Source of the DNA: Aerococcus urinaehominis
GTDB lineage: Bacteria > Bacillota > Bacilli > Lactobacillales > Aerococcaceae
Length of the DNA stretch: 64,000 nt
Direction: 5' to 3'
NCBI RefSeq assembly: GCF_001543245.1
Contig: NZ_CP014163.1
Location: forward strand, 1,656,387-1,720,386
Shown here: piece after piece, positions 8,745-18,530 of the stretch
How positions within the stretch are numbered: position 1 is the first letter of the stretch
Layout of the letters: each line of letters begins with the position of its first letter
The notes under the pieces: model-generated
Databases searched by the model: none
What the model was told of the DNA's origin: nothing
Seen by the model: the letters and a program-made list of their open reading frames with translations, nothing else
Made by a program: the position numbers and the translations under genes

Positions 8745-9854
8745 ATGAGAATTATTCTTCTACGAAGTAATGCTGTAAACCCTGACTCACGAGTAGAAAA
8801 AGAGGTAAATAGCTTAAATAAAAATCACTCTGTAAAAATATTAGCGTGGGACCGTTCTAAATCTACAGATAGTAAAGCTGAATTAAAACTAAAACAATCT
8901 AGGTCTGAAATATATCGTTTTGGTATTTCAGCAGAATTTGGAGCTGGTTTCAAGAAAAATCTACTGCCACTAATTAAATTTCAAGTCAAGTTATTTAAAT
9001 GGTTGGTACTAAATAGGGATGAATATGATGTGATTCATGCCTGTGATTTTGATACGGCATTAACAGGAATGATTGCTTCTAAGCTATTACGAAAAAAATT
9101 AGTATATGACATATTTGATTATTATGTTGATGCATTTAGTGTGCCTCCCATTTTTAAGGAGTTCATAAAGAAACTTGATAATTTGGTTATTAATACGGCA
9201 AATGCAGTGATTATATGCACCGAAAAGAGAAAACATCAAATTGAAGGAACATCACCTAAATATCTTGCGGTTATTCATAATACACCAGATGTCGATTTAG
9301 ATTTAAAAGAACATAAGAATATTAACAATAATATTTTAAGACTATGTTATGTTGGTATTCTTCAAGAGGGAAGATTTTTGAGGGAACTTGGAGAAAGTAT
9401 GAAAAAACATAAGAACCTCGAACTTCATATAGGAGGTTTTGGGCAACTTTCTGAATATTTCCTAAAACTTGCAGACACAACTTCAAATGTCATATTTTAT
9501 GGGAAGTTATCATATGAGGATACTTTGGCTTTAGAAAATAATTGTGATGTATTGGTGGCGATGTATGATCCCGCTATAAGGAACCACAATTATGCTGCAC
9601 CTAATAAGTTTTATGAGGGTATTGCTTTAAGTAAGCCTTTAATAATGGCATTTAATACTGGTGTAGATAACTATGTAAGAGAATATAATATCGGTTGGGT
9701 AATAAATTATGATGTTAATGACTTTAATTATTTACTTTCAAAATTAACTAAAGAAGAACTTAATAATAAGCAGGATAATCTTAGAAAAATAACCAATGTT
9801 TTTTCATGGTCAGAAATGGAACGACGACTATTGAGTTTATATGATGAAATATAA
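8745..9854 (+). CDS. Glycosyltransferase, GT4-like
   Basis: This 369-residue protein starts directly after the preceding stop codon. N-terminal LLRSNAVNPDSRVEKEVNSL is typical of GT4-like transferases, followed by YDVIHACDFDTALTG. The C-terminal half has LCYVGILQEGRFLRELGE and NKFYEGIALSKPLIM, the donor-binding block with the conserved Glu. It should add one sugar of the capsule repeat. Linkage and donor are not known. Confidence 0.8.
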   Translation: MRIILLRSNAVNPDSRVEKEVNSLNKNHSVKILAWDRSKSTDSKAELKLKQSRSEIYRFGISAEFGAGFKKNLLPLIKFQVKLFKWLVLNRDEYDVIHACDFDTALTGMIASKLLRKKLVYDIFDYYVDAFSVPPIFKEFIKKLDNLVINTANAVIICTEKRKHQIEGTSPKYLAVIHNTPDVDLDLKEHKNINNNILRLCYVGILQEGRFLRELGESMKKHKNLELHIGGFGQLSEYFLKLADTTSNVIFYGKLSYEDTLALENNCDVLVAMYDPAIRNHNYAAPNKFYEGIALSKPLIMAFNTGVDNYVREYNIGWVINYDVNDFNYLLSKLTKEELNNKQDNLRKITNVFSWSEMERRLLSLYDEI

Positions 9855-9877
9855 AAATTAATGAAAGGAGGAGCGTA

Positions 9878-10792
9878 GTGAAAGTCTCAATCATTATGCC
9901 TGTGTATAACAAAGAGAAATTTATAGAAAAATCAATAAATTCTGTTTTGAATCAAAATTTTGAAGATTTTGAGCTAATTATTATAGACGATGGTTCTACG
10001 GATTCTTCTAAAAAAATTATTGAACAATTTATAGATTCTAGAATAAAGTATATTTACCAAAAAAATCAGGGTGTTTCTGTTGCTAGAAATAAAGGAATTG
10101 AAGTGTCAAAGGGAGAATATATATCATTTATAGACGCTGATGATACCTACGAAAAATCTTTTTTAAAAGAAATGTTAAATACTATTGATATAAATGAGGT
10201 AGCTTATTGTGGTCACAATAATATCTATGCAAATAAGCAGTCATTAGAGAATATAGAATTTATAAATGGAAATATTTTAATAAATTATTTAAAAAATAGG
10301 ACAACTCCCCATACTAATTCTTGGTTAATTAAAAAGTCTTTGATTAATCGACATCAGATTAGATTTAATGAAAAGTTAAATTGGGGAGAGGATATGCTGT
10401 TTTTTATAGAGGTAATTTTAAATTCGGAGCAAGTGGCATGTGAACGATATTTAACTAATTATTATAGATTAGAAACCAATAATTTAAGTGAAGATAATTT
10501 AGATAAAATTGAAAAAGATATTCAATGGCAAGAAAAAGCTATGAAAAAAATATATATGAATTCTATTTATCCTAATCAAGAGGAAGCTGTAAATATTATA
10601 AAAGGATATAGAATGCCAGCAGCCATTATATATAGACTATTAAGTAATTTAAAGCTTCTAGATAAGAAAGAACTAGCAGAATACATTGTAAAATATAGTG
10701 AACAACTAAAAAGTATAAAAATCAATAATGGCCTAAAGAGTGTAAAGCTTTTAGTTCTATTATTTTACTTAAAGGTGAGGGCGATATATTGA
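9878..10792 (+). CDS. Glycosyltransferase, GT2 family
   Basis: This 304-residue GT-A protein begins KVSIIMPVYNKEKFIEKSINSVLNQ and has ELIIIDDGSTD and the metal-binding FIDADD motif, all classic GT2 blocks. WGEDMLFF (around residue 170) supplies the catalytic ED. The start is GTG, five bases after AAGGAGGAG. It should transfer a sugar to the lipid-linked capsule intermediate. Confidence 0.88.
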   Translation: MKVSIIMPVYNKEKFIEKSINSVLNQNFEDFELIIIDDGSTDSSKKIIEQFIDSRIKYIYQKNQGVSVARNKGIEVSKGEYISFIDADDTYEKSFLKEMLNTIDINEVAYCGHNNIYANKQSLENIEFINGNILINYLKNRTTPHTNSWLIKKSLINRHQIRFNEKLNWGEDMLFFIEVILNSEQVACERYLTNYYRLETNNLSEDNLDKIEKDIQWQEKAMKKIYMNSIYPNQEEAVNIIKGYRMPAAIIYRLLSNLKLLDKKELAEYIVKYSEQLKSIKINNGLKSVKLLVLLFYLKVRAIY

Positions 10793-11940
10793 ATACAGAA
10801 AATAAAACTAATCGAATCATTGTGAATATTCTTATAGCTCTACACTTAATGCTAACATATGCACAATTCCGATATGATAGTAGTTTTTTGATAATGTCTA
10901 CATTAGTTATTGGATTAGTATTATATATATTTTCATTTTTTAAAAAGACATACTTACGCGAAAACATAACCTATATTTTAATATTAAGTGGATTATTATT
11001 TTTAGGGGCCTTCAATTATATTACAAATGACAATACAAATTTATACGGATTTATTGTTTCCTTAATTTCGTACGGTGGAGTTGCGTTATCTACATTGAAC
11101 TATAGGTTGTTTCCGAAATTGTTCAAATATTTATTTTGGATTCCAGCCTTGTTCTTTGTATATCATATTCTAATAGGAGGGAATGCTAATTACGTTCTAT
11201 TACAAAGTCAAAACTATGTAACTATTGTACTATTTTTGTTTTTAGGATACATATATATATCCGACTTTCAAAATAATAATATGAATTTGAATCTATTGGA
11301 GTTAAGTGTTAGTTTAATAATCGCCTTATGGGCTCAGGGACGATCGGGAATAATTTCTCTTGTATTATTGTTTGTGCTAACCTATATTACTGTGCTTCAA
11401 AAAAGTAGTAAAATAAAAATGACAAGAAAATTTGGTTATTCTCTCTTTCTAATCATATGTTTAGTTGGGGTAATAGTTTTTGCATTACCGCACAGAGAAC
11501 GGCTTCTCTCCAGATTCTATTTGGTTTCTATTTCCCAAACTAGTCATAGGTTGATTATGTGGATAGATTACCTAAAGAAAATATCGCAATCGGCTAAGTT
11601 TTTTATATTTGGCGCAGGGGAAAATCAATTTCTTGGATTAATTTCACTATATGGCCATGTCCATAATTCATTTTTAAATATTCATAGCAAGTTTGGCTTG
11701 ATTGGTTTCGTATTAATATTAATAATGTTTTATAAAGCCATTACTTTTTTATATAGAAATTATCGTTTGTTGTTTGTTTATTTTGTTTGCTTGTTATTTA
11801 GAGCGTTCACTGATGATATTTTCCCAATTTATTTAGGTGATTTCTTTTTATATTATTTAATAGGATTATCTATATTTAAGAGTAAGTACTTAGTATTAGT
11901 TAGCAGTCAGAAAGCAAAGGTTAAAATAGATGAAACGTAG
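10789..11940 (+). CDS. Capsule polymerase, Wzy-like
   Basis: This 383-residue membrane protein has about ten to eleven hydrophobic helices and a central extracellular loop with HVHNSFLNIHSKFGLIG, a motif common in O-antigen/capsule polymerases and ligases. It should join repeat units on the outer face of the membrane. The start is TTG with AAGGTGAGG nine bases upstream, overlapping the stop of the previous gene by four bases. Wzy proteins have little sequence identity, so the call rests on topology, the HNSFL motif and position. Confidence 0.75.
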   Translation: MNTENKTNRIIVNILIALHLMLTYAQFRYDSSFLIMSTLVIGLVLYIFSFFKKTYLRENITYILILSGLLFLGAFNYITNDNTNLYGFIVSLISYGGVALSTLNYRLFPKLFKYLFWIPALFFVYHILIGGNANYVLLQSQNYVTIVLFLFLGYIYISDFQNNNMNLNLLELSVSLIIALWAQGRSGIISLVLLFVLTYITVLQKSSKIKMTRKFGYSLFLIICLVGVIVFALPHRERLLSRFYLVSISQTSHRLIMWIDYLKKISQSAKFFIFGAGENQFLGLISLYGHVHNSFLNIHSKFGLIGFVLILIMFYKAITFLYRNYRLLFVYFVCLLFRAFTDDIFPIYLGDFFLYYLIGLSIFKSKYLVLVSSQKAKVKIDET

Positions 11941-13015
11941 GTGCTTTTTTTGTTCAACACCGTATCAAATTATAGTTGCATGTCAAATTGTTAATCAATA
12001 TTATTTAGACGGCTTTAATGATATATACATATTAAATCATTTTGAAAATCATAGAGATATCGCATATCGATTAAAAGAAGTCTCTATTTTTGATAATGTT
12101 TACACAGTTCCTAGTATTGAATTGGAATTACAAGCGCAAAATGAAAATAGATTTATCCGACTATATTCATATTGTAAAAATTATTTAGAATCTCATTCCA
12201 TACTGAAAAAGGCAGGGGTCCAATTACATTATGATGAAGTGTATTTTTCTTATCCATCAACAATTATTAAATTATTTCTGCTTGCCAATAGAAGTATTAA
12301 AATAAATTGTTTTGAGGATGGGACCGGAAGCTACTTCTATGAGATTGAATCATTTTTTAACAAAATTGATAAATTATTATTGAGGGGTAAAAAGGTAGCA
12401 AATTTATTTTTATTTAAACCCAAATACTATTCCTGTAAAAATAATATTCAACTTATTCCAATTAGAACAATTGATGATGATTATAAAGAGTTGTATAGAC
12501 GAATTTTTTCTTATAATAGTAATCATCCGTTAAGCAACTATATATATTTCGATGTGCCTTCTGATTTGGGTGATATAGCTTTTAAAACAGAATTAGCAAA
12601 TATATTAGAAGGTTTCCAAAAAAAGGTAGGAGAAAAAATCAGTGTAAAGCTTCATCCGAGAAGTAAAGTAGTAGAGTATCAGAACAGTAACCAGTATCAA
12701 TTTTTAGATAGTCAAGTACCTTGGGAAATAATAAGCATGAACCATAACTTAGATGATAAAGTAATTATTTCGTTTTTTTCCACTACTCAAGTTTCAAACA
12801 AAATAATTTTTGATGAGGAACCTTATGTTATTTATCTATTCGAAATGAAAGAATTATCTGAATATAATATTTTAGATTATAAAGCTAAAACCTTTACTGA
12901 TAAGGTGGAGAAGGACTATAAAATTAGAGGGAAAGTATACTATCCATCTAATATGGAAGAACTAGAGGAAATTTCATTACTTATAAAAAAAGAGTTAGAA
13001 GATAAAAATAAGTGA
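11930..13015 (+). CDS. Sialyltransferase candidate, GT52 family
   Basis: This 361-residue protein begins RRCFFCSTPYQIIVACQI and carries NCFEDGTGSYFYE around residue 125 and KLHPRSK around residue 240, which fit the GT52 family. That family contains the lipooligosaccharide alpha-2,3-sialyltransferase Lst and the group B streptococcus capsule enzyme CpsK. CMP-sialic acid genes follow in the same operon, so the enzyme most likely caps capsule side chains with sialic acid. The linkage cannot be predicted. It overlaps the polymerase gene by 11 bp and the flippase gene by 4 bp. Confidence 0.75.
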   Translation: MKRRCFFCSTPYQIIVACQIVNQYYLDGFNDIYILNHFENHRDIAYRLKEVSIFDNVYTVPSIELELQAQNENRFIRLYSYCKNYLESHSILKKAGVQLHYDEVYFSYPSTIIKLFLLANRSIKINCFEDGTGSYFYEIESFFNKIDKLLLRGKKVANLFLFKPKYYSCKNNIQLIPIRTIDDDYKELYRRIFSYNSNHPLSNYIYFDVPSDLGDIAFKTELANILEGFQKKVGEKISVKLHPRSKVVEYQNSNQYQFLDSQVPWEIISMNHNLDDKVIISFFSTTQVSNKIIFDEEPYVIYLFEMKELSEYNILDYKAKTFTDKVEKDYKIRGKVYYPSNMEELEEISLLIKKELEDKNK

Positions 13016-14469
13016 GTAGAAGATATATGAAGAATGTAATTACAAATTCAAGTATTTATACTGTTACATCAATTTTACAAAAAGCAATTGGATTTTTTCT
13101 TTTGCCCATCTATACAATTTATTTAACTCCTGAGGATTACGGGATAACGGGAGTGGTTAATGCTTTAACGGCTTTGTTAAGCTTGTTATTTACTCTATCC
13201 TTAAATAGCTCTGTTCAGCGCTACTATTATATTTATGATGATAGACCAGTTGAAAGACAATATTTTTTCGGGACTATTATTTTAACAGTACTTGCGAACA
13301 GTTTATTTTTAGGGTTTTTACTTATTATTTTTAAAGATATTCTAATTTTGCCTTTCGTTAATAATATACAATTCTATCCTTATATATTTATAGGCATCTT
13401 AACTATAATTGTAAATCCTATTTACACGATCTATCAAACACTCTTACAGACGATGGAGATGGCAAAGGACTTTGCTCTTAATAGTTTGCTTAATTTCATT
13501 AGTCTAATATCATTAAATTTAATTTTCATCATTGTTTTTAGACTAGGAGCAACAGGACAGTTACTATCTTACCTAATAGTTGGCTTAATCTTTGGATTAT
13601 ATAGTCTATATTCGTTAGTGAAAAAAAGGATTATAAAAATAGGTTTCAGTATTGAATATTTAAGAGAAGGTCTGTCTTACTCTATCCCGCTGTTACCCCA
13701 TTTATTATCTACTAACATTGCTAATTTAGTTTCAAGATTATTTCTAAATAATCAAGTTTCAACATCGGGTGTTGGTTTATTTAATTTATCATCTCAAATA
13801 ATGTTAATAATTGATACTTTACAGATGAGTGTTAACAGTGCCTATATTCCTTGGTTTTATGGTCTTATGAACAAAGGCAGGGAAGAGCACTATCAGGTCA
13901 TAAAATTTGCAGATATTATATGTAGAGGATATCTATTTATTAGTTTAGGGGTTCTTTTTTTTGCCAAAGAAGTGATTATTTTATTCACGGCAGATGCTTA
14001 TCATTTAGCTTGGACGATCGTTCCTATTATGTTAATTGCCTATCAGATTAGATCAATCTACTTATTTTTTATTAATACCTTATTTTATAATACTCGAGGC
14101 TCTAGATTTATTTTTTTTGCTAGTTTATCTGGCAGTTTATTAAATATTATAGTATCCGCAAAATATACAGAAACTTTTGGAATTCAAACGCCAGCAATAG
14201 CTATATTAATCCAGAATCTATTTATGGCGGGATTAGCTATTTATATGTCAAATAAAATTGAACCAGTAGCCTTTGGTTTAAAAAAAATGGTTAGCTATGT
14301 CCTCCTACTAATAGTAATATCTCTAGGAATCTATCATTTGGATAGCCAAGCAATGCTATCCATTAACTGGTCTTGGACATTTATTAAACTAATATTGATT
14401 ATTGCTATCTTTCCATGTTTATTTTACTCAGATATAAAACAAATGGTTTCTAACTATAGAGGGAAGTAA
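13012..14469 (+). CDS. Capsule repeat-unit flippase, Wzx-like
   Basis: This 485-residue protein has about 14 membrane segments and the N-terminal pattern of the polysaccharide biosynthesis/MATE-like flippase family (NSSIYTVTSILQKAIGFFLLPIYT and TPEDYG). It should move the lipid-linked repeat unit across the membrane for Wzy polymerisation. The GTG start at 13012 overlaps the upstream stop; an ATG five codons later at 13027 is also possible, and neither has a strong ribosome binding site. Confidence 0.85.
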   Translation: MSRRYMKNVITNSSIYTVTSILQKAIGFFLLPIYTIYLTPEDYGITGVVNALTALLSLLFTLSLNSSVQRYYYIYDDRPVERQYFFGTIILTVLANSLFLGFLLIIFKDILILPFVNNIQFYPYIFIGILTIIVNPIYTIYQTLLQTMEMAKDFALNSLLNFISLISLNLIFIIVFRLGATGQLLSYLIVGLIFGLYSLYSLVKKRIIKIGFSIEYLREGLSYSIPLLPHLLSTNIANLVSRLFLNNQVSTSGVGLFNLSSQIMLIIDTLQMSVNSAYIPWFYGLMNKGREEHYQVIKFADIICRGYLFISLGVLFFAKEVIILFTADAYHLAWTIVPIMLIAYQIRSIYLFFINTLFYNTRGSRFIFFASLSGSLLNIIVSAKYTETFGIQTPAIAILIQNLFMAGLAIYMSNKIEPVAFGLKKMVSYVLLLIVISLGIYHLDSQAMLSINWSWTFIKLILIIAIFPCLFYSDIKQMVSNYRGK

Positions 14470-14471
14470 AA

Positions 14472-15098
14472 ATGAAAAAATTATATATTATAGGAGCGGG
14501 AGGTTATGCTAAATCAGTTCTTGATTCACTAAGTCAATATTTATATGACTTTCAAGGATTTATTGATGATTATAAAAACGGCAGCCATCTTGGATACCCT
14601 ATACTCGGCAAAAACCTTGATATTATTGATGATGCAACCGATTGTCGCTTTTTTATTGCAATTGGTGATAATAAAAAAAGGGCTTATTGGTATAATCAGT
14701 TAAAAGAACATGAATTTAAGTTAATCAATGTTATTGATAGTAGCGCTATTGTATCTAATTCAGCTAAATTAGGAGAGGGTTGCTTTATAGGGAAAATGGC
14801 AATTGTTAACGCCATGGTTACTATTGGCAATAATTGCATTATTAATACTAAAGCTTTGGTTGAACATGGTGTAACATTAGATAACCATATTAACATCTCA
14901 ACGAGTACTGTTATAAACGGCGATGTGCATATACAAAATGGAAGTTTTATAGGAAGTAGTTCAGTTGTTAATGGTCAATTGACTATCGGGAAAGAGACGA
15001 TGGTCGGATCAGGCGCTGTGGTGATTAGTGATGTGAAAGACTATCAAACAGTAGTAGGAGTTCCTGCTAGAGTGATAAAGGAGAGAAAAAATGGATAA
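14472..15098 (+). CDS. neuD: Sialic acid O-acetyltransferase-type protein, NeuD family
   Basis: The 208-residue protein has the PglD/NeuD arrangement. An N-terminal nucleotide-binding-like domain begins LYIIGAGGYAKSVLDSL, followed by a left-handed beta-helix of hexapeptide repeats (from about residue 90). It ends with VVGVPARVIKE. In group B streptococcus NeuD O-acetylates sialic acid before transfer. The next gene starts eight bases before its stop. Since the neuA gene here carries an esterase domain, a cycle of acetylation and removal is plausible. Confidence 0.85.
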   Translation: MKKLYIIGAGGYAKSVLDSLSQYLYDFQGFIDDYKNGSHLGYPILGKNLDIIDDATDCRFFIAIGDNKKRAYWYNQLKEHEFKLINVIDSSAIVSNSAKLGEGCFIGKMAIVNAMVTIGNNCIINTKALVEHGVTLDNHINISTSTVINGDVHIQNGSFIGSSSVVNGQLTIGKETMVGSGAVVISDVKDYQTVVGVPARVIKERKNG

Positions 15099-16131
15099 AT
15101 CTATTTTTATAATCGCAGAGATTGGATGCAATCATAATGGAAGCTTTGAATTAGCTAAAACTCTGGTTGAAAAGGCAGCTGAAACTGGTGTGAATGCAGT
15201 TAAATTTCAAACTTTTAAAGCTAATCAGCTAATTTCTAAATACGCACCAAAAGCTGAATATCAGAAAGAGACAACGGGTGAAGATGATTCGCAGCTTGAA
15301 ATGACAGCTAAATTAGAGATGTCAGTCGATGATTACCTACTTCTAAAAGAATATGCCGAATCTCTAGGTCTTATTGTATTTTCTACGGCATTTGATATGG
15401 ATTCTATCGATGAACTAGAAAATATTGGACAAAATATTTGGAAGGTACCATCAGGTGAAATTACCAACCTTCCTTATTTAGAAAGAATTTCTAAAATTAG
15501 CGTTGATAATAAAAAAATAATTCTATCTACTGGAATGGCAACAATTGAAGAGATTGAGAAGGCTGTTGATATTTTAAATCCAGGTTCTAACGAGATTACA
15601 ATTCTTCATTGTAATACTGAGTATCCAACACCGGATACGGATGTCAATATTACAGCCATTAATGAACTTAAGGCAGTTTTTCCCAATCATCAAGTTGGGT
15701 TTTCTGATCATTCAGTGGGTGCTACAGCAGCTATCATGTCTGTTGCATTAGGAGCTAGTGTAATTGAAAAGCACTTTACTCTTCATAAAGATTTACCTGG
15801 ACCAGACCACCATGCATCAGCTACACCAGATGAACTAGCAGAACTGGTGGCTCATGTGCGTAGAGCTGAAGTGATGTATGGGGTTGGCAATAAGATTGTA
15901 ACACCATCAGAAAATAAGAATAAAATAGTTGCAAGAAAATCGATTATTGCTAAATCTGCGATTAAGAAAGGCGACGTCTTTACTGAAGAAAATATCACGA
16001 CAAAACGACCAGGAAATGGTATTAGTCCGATGTATTGGCATCAAATATTAGGGCTAAAATCTGAAAATGACTTTGAAGAGGACCAAGTGATTATTGATTC
16101 AAGATTCGAATGGGAGATACCTAATGAATAA
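15091..16131 (+). CDS. neuB: N-acetylneuraminate synthase
   Basis: This enzyme condenses ManNAc with phosphoenolpyruvate to give N-acetylneuraminic acid. The 346-residue protein has the NeuB barrel (IIAEIGCNHNGSFELAK, AVKFQTFK, VPSGEITNLPYLE, LSTGMATIEEIE, GFSDHS, IEKHFTLHKDLPGPDHHAS) and a C-terminal antifreeze-like SAF domain (ARKSIIAKSAIKKGDVFT). All the usual blocks are present, so it should be active. It overlaps neuD by eight bases and neuA by eight bases. Confidence 0.95.
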   Translation: MDKSIFIIAEIGCNHNGSFELAKTLVEKAAETGVNAVKFQTFKANQLISKYAPKAEYQKETTGEDDSQLEMTAKLEMSVDDYLLLKEYAESLGLIVFSTAFDMDSIDELENIGQNIWKVPSGEITNLPYLERISKISVDNKKIILSTGMATIEEIEKAVDILNPGSNEITILHCNTEYPTPDTDVNITAINELKAVFPNHQVGFSDHSVGATAAIMSVALGASVIEKHFTLHKDLPGPDHHASATPDELAELVAHVRRAEVMYGVGNKIVTPSENKNKIVARKSIIAKSAIKKGDVFTEENITTKRPGNGISPMYWHQILGLKSENDFEEDQVIIDSRFEWEIPNE

Positions 16132-17386
16132 TATAGCAATTATACCTGCAAGATCAGGCTCTAAAGGCTTATCAGACAAAAATATTATTAATCTTAAAGG
16201 AAAACCTCTGATGACTTACACAATTGAAGCAGCTCTTGAATCGGGCTGCTTTTTAAATAGTGTTTATGTTTCTACTGACTCCTTGGAATATGCACAAATT
16301 GCAAGAGATTTTGGAGCTAAAGTTATTATGAGAGGAGCGCGTGAATCTTCTGATCAAGCCAGTTCATTTATGGTTATTGAGCACGCGCTTAAAGAAATTG
16401 GGGAGCAAGTTGATACATTTTGCTTGTTACAACCTACATCTCCTTTACGAACTGCCCAACATATTCGGGAGGCCTATAGCCAATTGACCTCCGATATGGA
16501 TTTTTGTGTATCGGTTACTAAGTCTGATAAGAATAGCCAATTAATAAAACCAGTTGAAGATGGGACTTTAGCTAATTTTACGGGTGATTTTAAAAATTAT
16601 GCACGTCAAAAGTATGATGAATACTATCCTAATGGTGCAATTTATATTGCTAGACCTAATGCATATTTATCTAAAGGCGATTTTTTCGGTAAAAAGTCTA
16701 GAGCCTATCTTATGGATAAATCAGCTTCTATTGATATTGATGGCGCGAGTGATTTAATTGAAGCAATAAGTATTCTTTCTCAGAGAAATTCCAGAGAAGA
16801 ACAGTTGGTAAAAACTAAACGGCGTATAGAAGAAAAATTGAATCAAGTAGCTCTCACTGGAGACTTATTGTTTATAGGGCATTCAGTACTTGATATGTTT
16901 CCTAATAGTAAAATTGGGGAATATGAAATTGTAAATTTGGGTATCAGTGGAGCTTGTACTAAAGATTTGAATAATTATTTAATAGATAATCTAATGAGCA
17001 CAGGCCATATAAAGAAACTTCTGATAATGGTAGGTATCAATGATCTTAAACAAGAGTATAGATTAGAGGAATTTAGGCATGAGTTGCTGAGGCTATTAGA
17101 TAATATTGCCGATAAATTTCCTGACATTAAGATTTATTTATCTTTAGTTATGCACAATAATGGTAATGTTTTTGTTTCTAACACTGAAATAGATAATTTT
17201 AATCAAGTTATTCTCGAAGAAGCTAAAAAGTTTGATGCTCAGATATACCGCTGGAATAGCTTTTACAACGATTACGGCAAAGTTTGCTATTGCTACTCTA
17301 AGGATGGTGTCCACTTGACAGAAAAGGGATATGAGCTTTTTACAAAAGAATTTTTGTCTGCACTGAGAGGAGAAATTGATGTATAG
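16124..17386 (+). CDS. neuA: CMP-sialic acid synthetase fused to SGNH O-acetylesterase
   Basis: The 420-residue protein has two domains. Residues 1-230 are a cytidylyltransferase (IIPARSGSKGLSDKN, LLQPTSPLR, DIDGASDL) that activates sialic acid with CTP. Residues 250-420 are an SGNH hydrolase: GDLLFIGHSVLDMF carries the nucleophile Ser, VGINDL the Asn block, and DGVHLTEKGY the Asp/His pair. The same fusion is known in group B streptococcus NeuA, where the second domain removes O-acetyl groups. The start at 16124 is chosen because GGGAG sits seven bases upstream; an upstream in-frame start would overlap neuB by 38 bases. Confidence 0.92.
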   Translation: MNNIAIIPARSGSKGLSDKNIINLKGKPLMTYTIEAALESGCFLNSVYVSTDSLEYAQIARDFGAKVIMRGARESSDQASSFMVIEHALKEIGEQVDTFCLLQPTSPLRTAQHIREAYSQLTSDMDFCVSVTKSDKNSQLIKPVEDGTLANFTGDFKNYARQKYDEYYPNGAIYIARPNAYLSKGDFFGKKSRAYLMDKSASIDIDGASDLIEAISILSQRNSREEQLVKTKRRIEEKLNQVALTGDLLFIGHSVLDMFPNSKIGEYEIVNLGISGACTKDLNNYLIDNLMSTGHIKKLLIMVGINDLKQEYRLEEFRHELLRLLDNIADKFPDIKIYLSLVMHNNGNVFVSNTEIDNFNQVILEEAKKFDAQIYRWNSFYNDYGKVCYCYSKDGVHLTEKGYELFTKEFLSALRGEIDV

Positions 17387-18530
17387 AGTTGCCTATGTTA
17401 CTGGCTCACGTGCTGAATACGGTATAGTCAAACGCTACCTAAAAGAACTTAGTTTAATACCAGATATAGATTTAGAAATCTTAGTTACTGGTACTCATTT
17501 AGAGAAGAACTTTAGCCATACAATTGATGAGATAATTCAAGATGGTTTTGATATTTCTTACCGTGTCCCAATTCAAATCGATACAATTGATAATAAGGCA
17601 ATAACTAATAGTATGGGAATTGCCCTAAAAGAATTTGGGAGGATTTTTTATCAGGAGAATTATGATTTAGTTATTATTCTAGGGGATAGGTATGAAATGC
17701 TAGCTGTCGCTACAGCGGCAGCTATGAATAGTCAAAAAATATTACATTTGCATGGCGGGGAAAAGACTTTAGGGAATTATGATGAATTTATCAGACATGC
17801 GATAACAAAAATGTCACTCTATCACTTTACTTCAACAGAAGAATATCGAAATCGGGTAATCCAATTAGGAGAGGCCCCAGACAGGGTGTTTAATTTAGGG
17901 GCTCTTGGTGCTGATAATGCAATTGCCAATATCGATAAAAGTTATGAACCGCCTGTTAAAATGCCATATTTTGTTATTTTGTTTCACCCCGAGACGTCGA
18001 CGGGGCGGTCAACAACCAATCAAATTAATCAATTACTATCTGCTCTAGATAATTTTAAGAATCATTACCAAATGGTATTTATTGGTGGTAATGCTGATAC
18101 CTCCTCTGATCAAATAGCCAGTAAGGTTTATGAATATACTAAAAAAAATGGTATGACTTATATAAAGAATTTAGAAAATAAAGATTTTCAAAATTTAGTT
18201 CACAATTCTCAAGTTTATATTGGTAATTCTTCCTCCGGTTTGTTAGAGGCGCCTAGTCTAGGCACTTTTTCTGTTAACATAGGGCGTCGTCAAGAAGGTA
18301 GGATTAGAGGCAATTCTGTAATAGATTGTGATGCTACTCAAACAGAAATCATCGAAGCTATTGAGAAGGCTATTTCATTAAGTGCTGATAACATAGTAAT
18401 TGAAAATCCATATTATCAGGTAAATTGCTTGAAAAATTATGTCTTTAAAACAGTAGAACTCTTAAAAAGAGATGATAATTTTATTAAAGATTTTTATGAT
18501 ATCGATTTGAGAGGAGATTTATATGACTAA
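17379..18530 (+). CDS. neuC: Hydrolysing UDP-GlcNAc 2-epimerase
   Basis: The enzyme converts UDP-GlcNAc to ManNAc and UDP, the first step of sialic acid synthesis. The protein has 383 residues and NeuC-type blocks: YVTGSRAEYGIVK, LVTGTHLEKNFSHT, ILGDRYEMLAVATAA, LHLHGGEKTLGNYDE and GNSSSGLLEAPSLG. The ATG at 17379 is preferred over the adjacent TTG because AGGAGA lies five bases before it. It overlaps neuA by eight bases and mnaA by eight bases. Confidence 0.93.
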   Translation: MYRVAYVTGSRAEYGIVKRYLKELSLIPDIDLEILVTGTHLEKNFSHTIDEIIQDGFDISYRVPIQIDTIDNKAITNSMGIALKEFGRIFYQENYDLVIILGDRYEMLAVATAAAMNSQKILHLHGGEKTLGNYDEFIRHAITKMSLYHFTSTEEYRNRVIQLGEAPDRVFNLGALGADNAIANIDKSYEPPVKMPYFVILFHPETSTGRSTTNQINQLLSALDNFKNHYQMVFIGGNADTSSDQIASKVYEYTKKNGMTYIKNLENKDFQNLVHNSQVYIGNSSSGLLEAPSLGTFSVNIGRRQEGRIRGNSVIDCDATQTEIIEAIEKAISLSADNIVIENPYYQVNCLKNYVFKTVELLKRDDNFIKDFYDIDLRGDLYD

